44,687 nt of DNA from an uncultured Clostridia bacterium (GCA_947170465.1 CAMVTS010000017.1:1-44687), one strand, 5' to 3'; positions 1 to 9,678 are shown, counted from the first letter of the stretch. Made by a program: numbers and translations. Notes: generated from the letters alone by a model not told the origin.

Positions 1-156
1 GCATTTTTTAGCTTTACTACTTGACTTTTGTTTGCAGGTCTAAAAACGTGCCCCCAAGACCTTTTCGATAAAGAAGGTCAAACAAATGCTTTTGTAAATC
101 AGTCGGATTTTTAAATTTGTAGGATAATAATTCAAATCTTAACGGAGGTTTTACAA

Positions 157-513
157 ATGAAAAACGAAATCACTTATACGCAGCAGGGCGACTATCTATT
201 ACCCGACTTGAAATTGCCCGAACAGCCGAAAGTCGAAATTGGGTTCTGGGGCAGACGGCACGAACGTTATATCAAGCAGTATCATAAAATCCGCTATTTT
301 AATTTTTTGACAAGTGGTACACTTGCTGCCTATCTCGCAGATATTGATAGAGAAGCAGCAGAAATGTTTGAAAAGCTCGTTAATCAGCTTGCCAAAAAAG
401 AAGGCGTGACGGAACATCTCAAAATGGAAAATCAAATGTCATGGGTTGGTCGTATGAATAATATCTGTAATCGAGCAATAGAAATAATAAACAGCGAATT
501 AATATATAAATAA
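157..513 (+). CDS. tnpV: TnpV family transposon-encoded protein
   Basis: Small (118 aa) accessory protein of Tn4451-type elements, of unknown biochemical role. Recognised from the family pattern: an N-terminal 'GDYLLPDLKLPEQ' segment, then 'GRRHERYIKQYHKIRYFNFLTSG', 'YLADIDREA' and a C-terminal 'WVGRMNNI' motif. The start has a good ribosome site (GGAGG, 7 nt before ATG). The 156 bases in front hold no gene and no promoter I would defend. A terminator hairpin follows within 6 nt. It converges with the long reverse-strand glycosyltransferase gene. Identification rests on remembered family sequence and is fairly secure; function is not known. Confidence 0.85.
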   Translation: MKNEITYTQQGDYLLPDLKLPEQPKVEIGFWGRRHERYIKQYHKIRYFNFLTSGTLAAYLADIDREAAEMFEKLVNQLAKKEGVTEHLKMENQMSWVGRMNNICNRAIEIINSELIYK

Positions 514-518
514 AAGCT

Positions 519-560
519 ACAGGCGAAGGTGATTTGTTTCATCTTCGCCTGTTTATTTTT
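519..560 (+). terminator. Intrinsic terminator after tnpV
   Basis: A 13-bp stem with one G-U pair (519-531 with 540-552, core GGCGAAG) and an 8-nt loop is followed by a T-rich tail (TTTATTTTT). It separates the convergent tnpV and glycosyltransferase genes and may act on both strands. A closely related hairpin lies at 4032-4068. Confidence 0.8.
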
Positions 561-632
561 CCTTCGTTTAGAGAATTTTAACTGCATTGTTAAGCAGTGG
601 AAAGTTAAAATTAGAAAGAAATATGTAATTAA

Positions 633-3600
633 TTATAAAGTTATTCTTTCCAATTCTTCTCCCACTAATGTTTTCGTATTATTCTGTAAGTGATAAACGG
701 ATATTCTTTTTAACCAGTTTCTATACGTCTTTGTTTTTTCACCAGTATTCTTTTTTGTTTTTATGGCATTCACAATTTTTCGTTCACCACTATTATCACC
801 AACTTTCAATTGACATTCGCCCATCAGACCGAGCGTCCATCCCTGAGCGCGATAATCTCTCAATTTATTCTTAGAAATGTTGTATGCTTTTTTTATTTGA
901 GGAATAATTCTTATTATTTGTTCTTTTTTATCTGTTATATTATTCTTTGAAAGAATCAATTCCGCTTCTAAAGCTGTGCTAATTACACTCGGATAGAGGT
1001 TATATATAGAAATTCTCTCTTTATACTTTTTCAAAAAAAACTCTGCAACATCATATTTTTTTTGCGATATACTTATTGTTATTATAGTGGATAGACATTG
1101 TGACCAAGTTGTAGTTTTTTTGACTTCCTTAGAAGTGTTTTTTACTAATTCGATAAAACTATCAAACGAGTCGTCTATTTCTAACTCGCTTTCTAATTCA
1201 ACACAAATCCTTTTTAATTGCATGATAAGTTCTTCTTTTGTTATTAATGACTCTATATACTTGGGAATTTTAGTATTTAATATCGCTTTTAAATCGTTTA
1301 AAGAATTTAAACTAGGTTCATATATTGATTTACAGTGATAGAAAATATACCAAATCCAAGGATCCTTTGGGGTAACATTTTTATCCAAATAGTTTTGAAT
1401 AACTGAGATATATCGTCCATAATCCGAATAATCCATAGCATTTTTTCTCATTTCAAATATAATTCTCTCATAATCTTGTTTTATACTATCTTGAATTGAA
1501 GAATTTAAACCTAGACAATATTCAAAACACTTACAGCTAAAATAGGCATTCTCGATTTGCGGAGAACGGTTTTTACTAATACTATAGTTTCTTGCATAGT
1601 ACTTTCCCATGGAATAAATAACAAATAAATAAGCTATATCGTTTGTCTCCCACTTTTCAAATGCCTTTATGTATTTACTATTGTTCTGATAGTAAGAAAT
1701 AGAATATTCCTCTATCAAACCAAATTGTATCAATTTTTCTTCATAGTTTAAATTATCAAAAAAATATGAAGAGTTTTTTTCATCTATATAATATTTATTC
1801 GTTTCTTTACAAATAAAATTAATAAGTTTTTTACTGTATTCCTTCTTTTTTCTAAAGCAAAGTGCTTTGTATAGTACCTTTGTCTCTTCAGATATCTCTT
1901 CAGGTATCGATGAATACTTATAGTTTTGTTGTTCGTAACTTGCCATATTAGAGCAATTCTCGTAATTATAAACATCAACTGATAATAAGGCATCTTTTTC
2001 CATTACTAAATAGACAAAAAAATCATGTTCGGAATTAGAAAGAATACTAAATATTTCAAAAAACTTTTCCGCCATTTCCGGCTCAAAATTATTAAGAATT
2101 ATAATGGTTTTGTCGAGGCGTTCGCATAGTAAATATTTAAATCCAGGACCATTGTTGTCCTTTGGCATACTAAAAAATGAATAACAGTCATTTAGAAATT
2201 CTGAACATACCTTGTCATTGTTTGTTTCAGAATTAATATCGTAAATACGTATTGCGTAATCTGTGAAGTTTTTGAGGAGCATCATATATATTGAGGCTAG
2301 TGCACATTTTCCAGTTACATAATAGATTTTTTTATTGTTTTTTATAACTTCGTGAGTTATTGATGAGTATGAACGGTTGGCAATAGCAGATTGCAGTCTA
2401 GTTAATTGCTCTGGGCGAAAAAAGATCTCGTGGTTGTCATCTTCATCAGAATATTGGTTTCTAATCACATCTATAAAACCCTTCGCTGCATCTATCCAGG
2501 TATGATTAGATAGAGCATTACGAAGATAAAGCGCCCTTTCCTTGTAATACGATTCTTTATTCCTTATAGTACGAAGAGCTTGCGAAACCCCCTCTAAATC
2601 CTCTTGGCAATATCCTTCTTCATTTGTCGAGCCTTTAATTTCCAAATGATATACAAAATCATTTAGCTTTTGTTCAACTAAAAACTGATACAATCCTGTA
2701 TTCTCAGATATTATAAGAGGAACTCCAGCAGCAATGGCTTCCAGACCTACTAATCCAAAGCCTTCATGAAATGATAGCATCATTACAACAGATGCATTGG
2801 TAATTAATTCTTCAAGATCTTTTCTATTGGAAACAAATGGCATTGGTACAACATTACAAAGCCTTCCAGCAAGGTCTGATGATATTATTTGTAATCTATT
2901 AACTTCGTCCTCCAGAGAATGAGGGTCAGAAATATCATAACCAACCACAGTGAGCATAGGATCGTTTCCGATAATTGCGATTTCACTATCCATAGAAATT
3001 GCTTTTGCAAAAGCAGAAATTGCTAACTCTGTTTGCTTAACACGCACATTGCTTTTCTCAACTCGTCCAAAAACAAGTGGACGGAATCTAATTTTTAACT
3101 CTTTGACTGGCTTAAAATCAGATAAACCCGGATAAAAAATTTCGACTTTTTTTCTAGTAACTTTATCTGCTGCAGACGCGTACAGTTTAGGCCCGACAGC
3201 AAATACTAAATCAGCTTTTTTTAAAACGTTTTTTTGCTGTATAATTTTTTGTTTATACATAATAGAGTCTTTATTCTTAAACAAATAGTAAGATTCATAA
3301 TCCATATGGTGAAAAACAATGTTTTTTCCACTGCTTTTTTTTGCGAGTGCAAAAGAAATTTTACCTGAATAAATATCATGTCCAACACAAATCACATTGC
3401 AGTGCTGAGGGTAATAATGCCTTAATTTAGGTTTTTCGGCGATTTCTTGGTGAATAAATTTAACAATCTCTTTTTCTGAAGCTTTAAATACATTGTGACT
3501 CATCGTAATTGGAATGATTCCCGCGTCTTCAATTTCATCCAAATCAGATTCGTTTAAACCAGGAATTACACAGCAAATTTTTATATTTTCTTTATCATGC

Positions 3601-3698
3601 ACATAGTCAGCACAAGCTCTTGCTAAATCATAATTCAAGGAATTAATACCTCCGTTTGTTGTTCCCCACGCACCCGCAATAAATACTAATAAATACAT
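633..3698 (-). CDS. GT4-like glycosyltransferase fused to degenerate NTPase-like and helical-repeat regions
   Basis: A 1021-aa protein with at least three parts. Residues 1-415 look like a GT-B fold family 4 glycosyltransferase: a glycine-rich N-terminal loop (GAWGTTNGGIN) and the EX7E donor-site motif EGFGLVGLE near 312-320, followed by AAGVPLIISE. Residues about 450-580 resemble a nucleotide-binding domain that has lost its P-loop: a strand then TGKCALAS where GxGK[ST] is expected (about 463-470), and a hydrophobic Walker-B-like strand TIIILNNFE (531-539). The remaining roughly 440 residues are helical and end in a TPR-like repeat (GLMGECQLKVGD). The start at 3698 was chosen over an upstream in-frame ATG at 3743 because AGGAG lies 10 nt before it and the longer form would overlap the promoter. 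The gene is monocistronic and AT-rich. Substrate and role are unknown. The layout (enzyme, switch-like NTPase, repeat sensor) recalls STAND conflict proteins; that comparison is inference. Confidence 0.75.
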   Translation of the reverse strand: MYLLVFIAGAWGTTNGGINSLNYDLARACADYVHDKENIKICCVIPGLNESDLDEIEDAGIIPITMSHNVFKASEKEIVKFIHQEIAEKPKLRHYYPQHCNVICVGHDIYSGKISFALAKKSSGKNIVFHHMDYESYYLFKNKDSIMYKQKIIQQKNVLKKADLVFAVGPKLYASAADKVTRKKVEIFYPGLSDFKPVKELKIRFRPLVFGRVEKSNVRVKQTELAISAFAKAISMDSEIAIIGNDPMLTVVGYDISDPHSLEDEVNRLQIISSDLAGRLCNVVPMPFVSNRKDLEELITNASVVMMLSFHEGFGLVGLEAIAAGVPLIISENTGLYQFLVEQKLNDFVYHLEIKGSTNEEGYCQEDLEGVSQALRTIRNKESYYKERALYLRNALSNHTWIDAAKGFIDVIRNQYSDEDDNHEIFFRPEQLTRLQSAIANRSYSSITHEVIKNNKKIYYVTGKCALASIYMMLLKNFTDYAIRIYDINSETNNDKVCSEFLNDCYSFFSMPKDNNGPGFKYLLCERLDKTIIILNNFEPEMAEKFFEIFSILSNSEHDFFVYLVMEKDALLSVDVYNYENCSNMASYEQQNYKYSSIPEEISEETKVLYKALCFRKKKEYSKKLINFICKETNKYYIDEKNSSYFFDNLNYEEKLIQFGLIEEYSISYYQNNSKYIKAFEKWETNDIAYLFVIYSMGKYYARNYSISKNRSPQIENAYFSCKCFEYCLGLNSSIQDSIKQDYERIIFEMRKNAMDYSDYGRYISVIQNYLDKNVTPKDPWIWYIFYHCKSIYEPSLNSLNDLKAILNTKIPKYIESLITKEELIMQLKRICVELESELEIDDSFDSFIELVKNTSKEVKKTTTWSQCLSTIITISISQKKYDVAEFFLKKYKERISIYNLYPSVISTALEAELILSKNNITDKKEQIIRIIPQIKKAYNISKNKLRDYRAQGWTLGLMGECQLKVGDNSGERKIVNAIKTKKNTGEKTKTYRNWLKRISVYHLQNNTKTLVGEELERITL

Positions 3699-3733
3699 AT
3701 TTAATTCGCTCCTAACTGTTATTATATAAATAT

Positions 3734-3763
3734 ATTCTAACATGTCTTACTAAAAAATGACAA
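3734..3763 (-). promoter_or_regulatory. Promoter of the glycosyltransferase fusion gene
   Basis: On the reverse strand TTGTCA (3758-3763) and TAGAAT (3734-3739) are separated by 18 bp, with a TG extension one base before the -10. It predicts transcription about 30 nt before the ATG at 3698, which supports the shorter start. Confidence 0.55.
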
Positions 3764-3791
3764 TAACTGACACTCCAAAATTCCCTTTTTC

Positions 3792-3814
3792 AATTTGTTA
3801 ATTATTAACAAATT
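3792..3814. repeat. AT-rich perfect palindrome in the 3744-4182 gap
   Basis: Ten-base arms AATTTGTTAA/TTAACAAATT around a 3-base loop, followed by TTT, lie about 30 bp upstream of the -35 box of the glycosyltransferase gene. It could be an operator or a weak terminator shielding the promoter. The rest of this 440-base gap is AT-rich, with no gene that I can support apart from the hairpin at 4032-4068. Confidence 0.45.
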
Positions 3815-4031
3815 TTTGTATACAAATCTGTGAATAGCTTAATATAGGCCAAACAAAATATGCTCTAGTATCTCGTTTTTTTAATATTGAAGTCTAATAA
3901 TTGCAGTTATGCATTTTAAGTTGTTAGAAAAATACATAATACTTAGACTTTGTAATTATTCACCGCTTCATATTCTAAGCATTATAACGTTATACTACGA
4001 GATAATTAATTGAAGTAACTATAGATCAATA

Positions 4032-4068
4032 AATTGGGCGAAGATGACTAAATCATCTTCGCCCAATT
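4032..4068 (-). terminator. Terminator hairpin of the ABC transporter operon
   Basis: A perfect 16-bp stem (4032-4047 with 4053-4068) with a 5-nt loop stands downstream of the reverse-strand permease gene. The T-run is weak on both strands (TTTATTG on the reverse). Its core GGCGAAGATGA/TCATCTTCGCC matches the hairpin at 519-552. Confidence 0.65.
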
Positions 4069-4182
4069 ATACGTTTATAAAACTCTCCAGCAGAATTGAG
4101 GTAGTTAAAGTATCTACCAAATTTTAATAATTTGAAATGCTAAGAAAAAATGATTATTTACAACTATATTTACAATATTTTC

Positions 4183-5340
4183 TTATTCGCTCATTATCTG
4201 TTTTAGCGGTATTCTTTTCATCGACTGACCGTAAGCAAACATAATGCCCTCATATACAACAATAAAGACAGCAAGCGTGATAAAGCACACAGGGAAGTCA
4301 AATTCATATTCGGGAACGCCCTCAACACCTGCAAAAACGATATCGACCATGATTCTCAACAGAGCATACTGATACACAGAACCGATGACAAATCCGATGT
4401 ATGCCGCAGGGCGGTAGCCGTCGAGGACAGAGCGCTTGCAATCCGCGCTGTCATAGCCGAACACACGCATCATGGCGATATTTTTTTGGTTGGAGCGGAT
4501 GACGGTAGTCACGGCGATATAGAGCGTCGTAAAAGCCAGAACAATGCCGATAATCAATATCATCAAGCCCATCATTTCACTTGACAAATCCTTCATGCTT
4601 GCCGACATTTGTATCATAGCAGAGAAGCAGAACGAGGAAAAGGCGATGAAGAACACCAGCGTTTTGCGGCTTCTTAGTACCGAGCTTCTCATTTCGGCAA
4701 CAAAGGTCTTTTTATCTCTTATGTTTTTACTTTTACCTCTCGCTTTCACAATGCCTTTCAATAGGTTGACGCAAGGCTGACGGAGCTTTAACAGACTGTT
4801 GCATACTGCAATCACAGCGAAAACTACCGTCGGAAGTATCACCAACAGGACGAATAATATCCAATGAAAATGAATAGAAAGCTCCAGCAAGTAGCCATCT
4901 TCGTTTTGCAGTTCATAGAACTGCGGCATTAACACGAAAGACAGCAGATAACCTATCATACAACCGATAAATACGCTCAACCCGAATACAGAGAATCCTT
5001 TGGCAATTTTGAAATCAGAATAACCAAGAGCCTTTAATATTCCAATCTCCTTTGAGTGGCTGTCAATGTAATGCTTGATGTAAAAGAACAGCATCACAAC
5101 GGTAGTAATCGCCAAACAGCCGCCGCTGACGGCGCAAACGACCTTTGCCGTCATGATTTGTGCGTCATAGAACATCTGCGAATAAGGGTTGTCATTTAAA
5201 TCAGCTATTGCAGTTAAATCTAAATAATAGTTTAAAAACAGATTGCAAACGGTAACGGCACAGCAGGTCATAATGGAAATACCAAACAGCTTTACGATGT
5301 CCTTTATACTGACTATCATACCGTCACCATCCAATCTCAT
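4183..5340 (-). CDS. FtsX/MacB-type ABC transporter permease
   Basis: Membrane subunit (385 aa) of the ABC exporter encoded with the ATPase just upstream (10-base gap). Two FtsX-like halves are visible. The first has membrane segments around residues 60-90, 115-140 and 155-185, and a cytoplasmic coupling loop HSKEIGILKALGYSDFKI. The second starts near residue 225 and carries the matching NQKNIAMMRVFGYD loop near 290. This duplicated 'KEIGILKALG' signature is typical of peptide or lipid-handling exporters rather than classical importers. The start is uncertain: the ATG at 5340 lacks a clear ribosome site and an in-frame ATG at 5319 is possible. The substrate is not readable from sequence; bacitracin-type peptide export is one family precedent. 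Confidence 0.85.
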   Translation of the reverse strand: MRLDGDGMIVSIKDIVKLFGISIMTCCAVTVCNLFLNYYLDLTAIADLNDNPYSQMFYDAQIMTAKVVCAVSGGCLAITTVVMLFFYIKHYIDSHSKEIGILKALGYSDFKIAKGFSVFGLSVFIGCMIGYLLSFVLMPQFYELQNEDGYLLELSIHFHWILFVLLVILPTVVFAVIAVCNSLLKLRQPCVNLLKGIVKARGKSKNIRDKKTFVAEMRSSVLRSRKTLVFFIAFSSFCFSAMIQMSASMKDLSSEMMGLMILIIGIVLAFTTLYIAVTTVIRSNQKNIAMMRVFGYDSADCKRSVLDGYRPAAYIGFVIGSVYQYALLRIMVDIVFAGVEGVPEYEFDFPVCFITLAVFIVVYEGIMFAYGQSMKRIPLKQIMSE

Positions 5341-5350
5341 AGGCTGTCTT

Positions 5351-6016
5351 TTAGGCGGAGTTTTCGGTAACGCTGACGATTTTGCCGCTGTTCATCTTAA
5401 TGATTCTGTCGGCAGTTTCGGCTATATTGCCGTTGTGCGTCACCATTATCATCGTAAAGCCCTGCTCCTGTTGCAGCTTGATGATGTAATCGAGCACCTG
5501 TCTGCCTGTTTTTTCGTCCAGCGCACCTGTCGGTTCGTCAAGAAAAAGCACTTTCGGATTCTTTGCAAGCGCCCTTGCTATGGCGACACGCTGTTGCTCG
5601 CCGCCGCTGAGTTCGGCGGGAAATTTTTTTCGCTTTTCGGATAAGCCGACTGCTTCAATAAATTTTAGGTAATCTTTATTATTGTCAAGGTCAGCGCCCA
5701 TCCTGACATTCTTTTCCACGTTCAGATGAGGAAGTAAGTAATACTGCTGAAAAATATACGCGGTGTTGTCGCGGCGGAATTTTGTCAGCTCCTTTTCGCT
5801 CAACTTGTCAAGCTGTCGGCTGTCATAGTCAACAGTTCCGCCGTCCGAAGGTTCCAAGCCCGAAATAACATTGAGGAATGTAGATTTTCCCGAACCCGAA
5901 GCACCGAGAATGACAATAAACTCGCCGTCCTCAATGCGAACGGAAACTCCGTCCAGCGCCTTAAAGCGGCTTTCGCCTTTGCCGTAATACTTTGTAAGGT
6001 CTTTTATCTCTATCAT
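5351..6016 (-). CDS. MacB/LolD-type ABC transporter ATPase
   Basis: A 221-aa nucleotide-binding subunit with all catalytic motifs intact: Walker [11 protein letters not shown]-loop FQQYY, signature [15 protein letters not shown], Walker [13 protein letters not shown] and the switch histidine in MVTHN. The length and the 'EPTGALD' sequence are typical of the MacB/LolD exporter group that pairs with FtsX-type permeases. Its ATG overlaps the stop of the TetR gene by 4 bases (ATGA), so the two are translationally coupled. The operon order is repressor, ATPase, permease. It probably forms an efflux or membrane-stress pump together with the gene downstream. Confidence 0.93.
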   Translation of the reverse strand: MIEIKDLTKYYGKGESRFKALDGVSVRIEDGEFIVILGASGSGKSTFLNVISGLEPSDGGTVDYDSRQLDKLSEKELTKFRRDNTAYIFQQYYLLPHLNVEKNVRMGADLDNNKDYLKFIEAVGLSEKRKKFPAELSGGEQQRVAIARALAKNPKVLFLDEPTGALDEKTGRQVLDYIIKLQQEQGFTMIMVTHNGNIAETADRIIKMNSGKIVSVTENSA

Positions 6017-6591
6017 TTTGATTTCCCTTTCAGCTTATCCATTAACAGTGATTTGAACACATCCGTCAGCATATTGCCGATTTCTTCTCCCGTAAAGCGG
6101 CACATTGAAGTGGCGCAGAGAGTAGCAATACCGTGAGAATAGATCCACAGGTGACGGTACAAGACAACGGCGTCGTCTGTCGAAACAGGATATTCATCTG
6201 TAATTGATTTTAAAATAACAGGATAGTTGTCATCAATTTCGGGAAGTATTTTATTAACGCCAATATCTCCTGACAGCTTTCGCATAAACAAAAGCTCAAA
6301 CAGCTTTGGCTCCCTGATTGCGAACTGAATATACGCCTGACCAACGCCCTTAAAGGCAGGGCTTTTCTGTAAACCTTGCTGAACATAGTCGGAATAGATT
6401 TCACGCGCCTTTTTTTCAATTCCGTCAAGCACCTCGCTCATATTCTCAAAAACCGTGAATATCGGTCTTGCCGAGCTGCCGAGGTAATTGCCGATTTCTC
6501 TTGCAGTAACGGCAGAAATGTCACGCTCACGCAGGATTGCCAAGCCTGCGTCGATAATTTCTTTTTTTGTGAATTTTGCTTTTGGTGGCAT
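6013..6591 (-). CDS. TetR/AcrR family transcriptional regulator
   Basis: A 192-aa regulator. Residues about 7-53 form the TetR helix-turn-helix (KKEIIDAGLAILRERDISAVTAREIGNYLG...), followed by the usual aromatic 'IFTVFENMSEVL' segment. The C-terminal all-helical part is a ligand-binding domain without a nameable ligand; it contains the 'LYRHLWIYSHGIATL' helix common in clostridial TetR proteins. It is the first gene of the ABC exporter operon. An imperfect palindrome overlies the predicted transcription start, which suggests autorepression relieved by a pump substrate. Ribosome site AAAGGAG precedes the start. Confidence 0.9.
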   Translation of the reverse strand: MPPKAKFTKKEIIDAGLAILRERDISAVTAREIGNYLGSSARPIFTVFENMSEVLDGIEKKAREIYSDYVQQGLQKSPAFKGVGQAYIQFAIREPKLFELLFMRKLSGDIGVNKILPEIDDNYPVILKSITDEYPVSTDDAVVLYRHLWIYSHGIATLCATSMCRFTGEEIGNMLTDVFKSLLMDKLKGKSK

Positions 6592-6607
6592 AACAATCTC
6601 CTTTCTA

Positions 6608-6633
6608 AAACAATCGTTTTAAATCATCTGTTT
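6608..6633 (-). promoter_or_regulatory. Candidate TetR operator
   Basis: An imperfect 26-bp palindrome (AAACA at one end, TGTTT at the other, TTTAAA at the centre) lies between the -10 box and the ATG of the TetR gene, over the predicted +1. Position and symmetry fit an autoregulatory operator; binding is inferred. Confidence 0.5.
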
Positions 6634-6634
6634 T

Positions 6635-6663
6635 ATTATAGCCTGTCATTCTATTGTTGTCAA
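6635..6663 (-). promoter_or_regulatory. Promoter of the TetR-ABC operon
   Basis: Perfect consensus on the reverse strand: TTGACA (6658-6663), a 17-bp spacer, and TATAAT (6635-6640), about 45 bp before the TetR start codon. Confidence 0.85.
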
Positions 6664-6688
6664 GTAAATCTTTATAAGCGAGCAGGTC

Positions 6689-6744
6689 TTAGGGTGTCCC
6701 TAAAAAGCGTGTTTTTACGGGCAGGAGTAAAAACGCACTGCTTG
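6689..6744 (+). repeat. Left arm of an inverted repeat bounding an 856-bp segment
   Basis: This arm matches the reverse complement of 7485-7544 in three blocks: 14 bases at the outer end (6689-6702, itself holding an AGGG/CCCT mini-palindrome), 14 bases at 6721-6734 (GCAGGAGTAAAAAC) and 7 bases at 6738-6744. The segment between the arms holds a strong promoter, a structured leader and one gene. Confidence 0.8.
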
Positions 6745-6792
6745 TAAAGTCGTGACATCATCTCGCCGTCGCAATATGTCGAACGATTTTAA

Positions 6793-6821
6793 TTGACAAC
6801 TAAATCGTCACCGGATATAAT
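6793..6821 (+). promoter_or_regulatory. Consensus promoter inside the inverted-repeat segment
   Basis: TTGACA (6793-6798), a 17-bp spacer and TATAAT (6816-6821) form a perfect sigma-A promoter reading rightward. A TGTAC...GTACA dyad sits at the expected start of transcription (about 6829-6845). The transcript would begin with a roughly 280-nt leader before the gene at 7109. Confidence 0.8.
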
Positions 6822-6881
6822 TAAAACTGTACACAGAATGTACACTCACAACTGAATATCCTGTAATATTAAAGAGCTAAA

Positions 6882-6904
6882 TAAGCAAGGATTTATCTTG
6901 CTTA
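6882..6904 (+). promoter_or_regulatory. Leader hairpin
   Basis: Eight-base arms TAAGCAAG/CTTGCTTA with a 7-nt loop lie in the long leader between the promoter and the terminator-like structure. It is the first of at least three hairpins in this leader. Confidence 0.45.
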
Positions 6905-6956
6905 CACTACAACAAGCACTTTAAATTATCAAAAAGAGGATAGAATAATTTAAAGT

Positions 6957-7039
6957 CAAGTTATATAAGGCTTCTAATACCAAGGGGATAGTATACCCTT
7001 TTGCGTATGAGAACGAGCCTTATCATAACTTGGCTTTTT
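6957..7039 (+). terminator. Attenuator-like terminator in the leader of the 7109 gene
   Basis: A 16-bp stem with a single bulged base (6957-6972 with 7016-7032) is followed by GCTTTTTG, as in an intrinsic terminator. The roughly 43-nt loop contains a second stem (AAGGG/CCCTT). It lies between a consensus promoter and the gene it would serve, so it most likely regulates read-through. Confidence 0.6.
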
Positions 7040-7054
7040 GTTGTGTTTAAATAA
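7007..7054 (+). CDS. Possible 15-codon leader peptide
   Basis: The open frame encodes MRTSLIITWLFVVFK. It starts in the loop of the terminator-like hairpin and runs through its 3' arm and T-run, so a translating ribosome would prevent the terminator from forming. No strong ribosome site precedes it, so it may be chance. Confidence 0.25.
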   Translation: MRTSLIITWLFVVFK

Positions 7055-7108
7055 TAGAAAACCGAACACAAAACAGTCACTGTTATAAGTGACGGAAAGG
7101 AAGAACTT

Positions 7109-7411
7109 ATGACTAAAGGACAACTAATTGTTGCTATGACACTCGGCAAAGCCAACCGCAAGGGGTATCCGAAACTTACGGAGAATCATCCTTTTTTCGG
7201 AAGGTTAAGAGCATTTATGGCCGGGAAGCACTATTGGATGGGAACAGCTACTGACTTACTTACCGAAATGAATGACACCAACACACCGCCAAATACAGTT
7301 ACTAAACTACTCAATAAATATTCTTTTGAACTGTATTGCAGTAGCGGTATTGATGTGAATTTTAGACGGACAAACCGAAGAAGGATTATTGAGCTGTACA
7401 ACCGCAACTAA
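7109..7411 (+). CDS. Small mobile-element protein with a winged-helix-like C-terminus
   Basis: A 100-aa basic protein. The C-terminal half (about residues 45-98: ATDLLTEMN... TPPNTVTKLLNKY... RTNRRRIIEL) resembles the winged-helix domain found at the end of primase-like proteins of clostridial integrative elements, which suggests nucleic-acid binding. No catalytic domain is present. It is either a stand-alone DNA-binding protein or what remains of a longer replication protein. Ribosome site GGAAAGGA lies just after a small GTCACT/AGTGAC hairpin. It is the only gene inside the inverted-repeat segment. I cannot name its function. Confidence 0.7.
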   Translation: MTKGQLIVAMTLGKANRKGYPKLTENHPFFGRLRAFMAGKHYWMGTATDLLTEMNDTNTPPNTVTKLLNKYSFELYCSSGIDVNFRRTNRRRIIELYNRN

Positions 7412-7484
7412 CCTTAAGACAAATTTAGGTGACGGCTGTGTTGACAGTTATTCTTCTAATTTGAAGAACTATGTTGCATCTGAA

Positions 7485-7544
7485 CAAGCAGACTGTTTTT
7501 ACTCCTGCTAAGCAAAAACAGTAAAAATGATAGGGACACCCTAA
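7485..7544 (-). repeat. Right arm of the inverted repeat bounding an 856-bp segment
   Basis: Partner of 6689-6744. The matching blocks are 7531-7544, 7495-7508 and 7485-7491, separated by short stretches of unequal length. It contains its own hairpin (ACTGTTTTT/AAAAACAGT), which may also terminate transcription of the 7109 gene. Confidence 0.8.
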
Positions 7545-7576
7545 ACCCAATCATAAGAAAAAGAAAGTGAGAACTA

Positions 7577-7837
7577 ATGAAATATTATGACGATCTAGGT
7601 AACGAGTTAAATATTCGTACTGAATTAGACGATATGCTTGACGAGCTATATGACAAGCTTGACAAGATGACTCCGGAGGAACGGATGGCTTGGTATAGCA
7701 AAGGTATGTACGTCAAGCCGTTAAAATACACGCAGGAGATTGATAACACAACCTACATTATCCGTACTAACTTCAATGAAAATGCTGATTTAACCGTTTA
7801 TGATACGGTTGAGAGAATCACATCAAAAGATATATGA
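7577..7837 (+). CDS. TnpW-like transposon-encoded protein
   Basis: An 86-aa acidic protein. Residues about 53-86 (YTQEIDNTTYIIRTNFNENADLTVYDTVERI) match the pattern of TnpW, a small protein of Tn4451-type elements (a 'xIgnTTYxVxxxFsEnaxeTxxdkixRL' layout). The N-terminal 45 residues are an extra, charged helical segment (DDMLDELYDKLDKMTPEERMAWYSKGMYV). It lies directly upstream of the recombinase, which has its own promoter. The role of TnpW is not established in the family. The start has AAAGTGAGA, a moderate ribosome site. Confidence 0.65.
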   Translation: MKYYDDLGNELNIRTELDDMLDELYDKLDKMTPEERMAWYSKGMYVKPLKYTQEIDNTTYIIRTNFNENADLTVYDTVERITSKDI

Positions 7838-7854
7838 TTTATCGCTTTAAAGTG

Positions 7855-9601
<1,747 letters not shown>

Positions 9602-9636
9602 CAAAATGCTATACCGCAATAATCAAAACATCAAAA

Positions 9637-9678
9637 GCTGCCGGAGGCGCACCTTCTTTATGTAAAGCGCCCTCCAGC
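9637..9678 (+). terminator. Probable terminator of the recombinase gene
   Basis: An imperfect GC-rich hairpin (GCTG..GGAGG.CGC paired with GCGCCCTCCAGC) lies 35 nt after the recombinase stop and is followed by ACGTTTTCTT. Confidence 0.5.
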
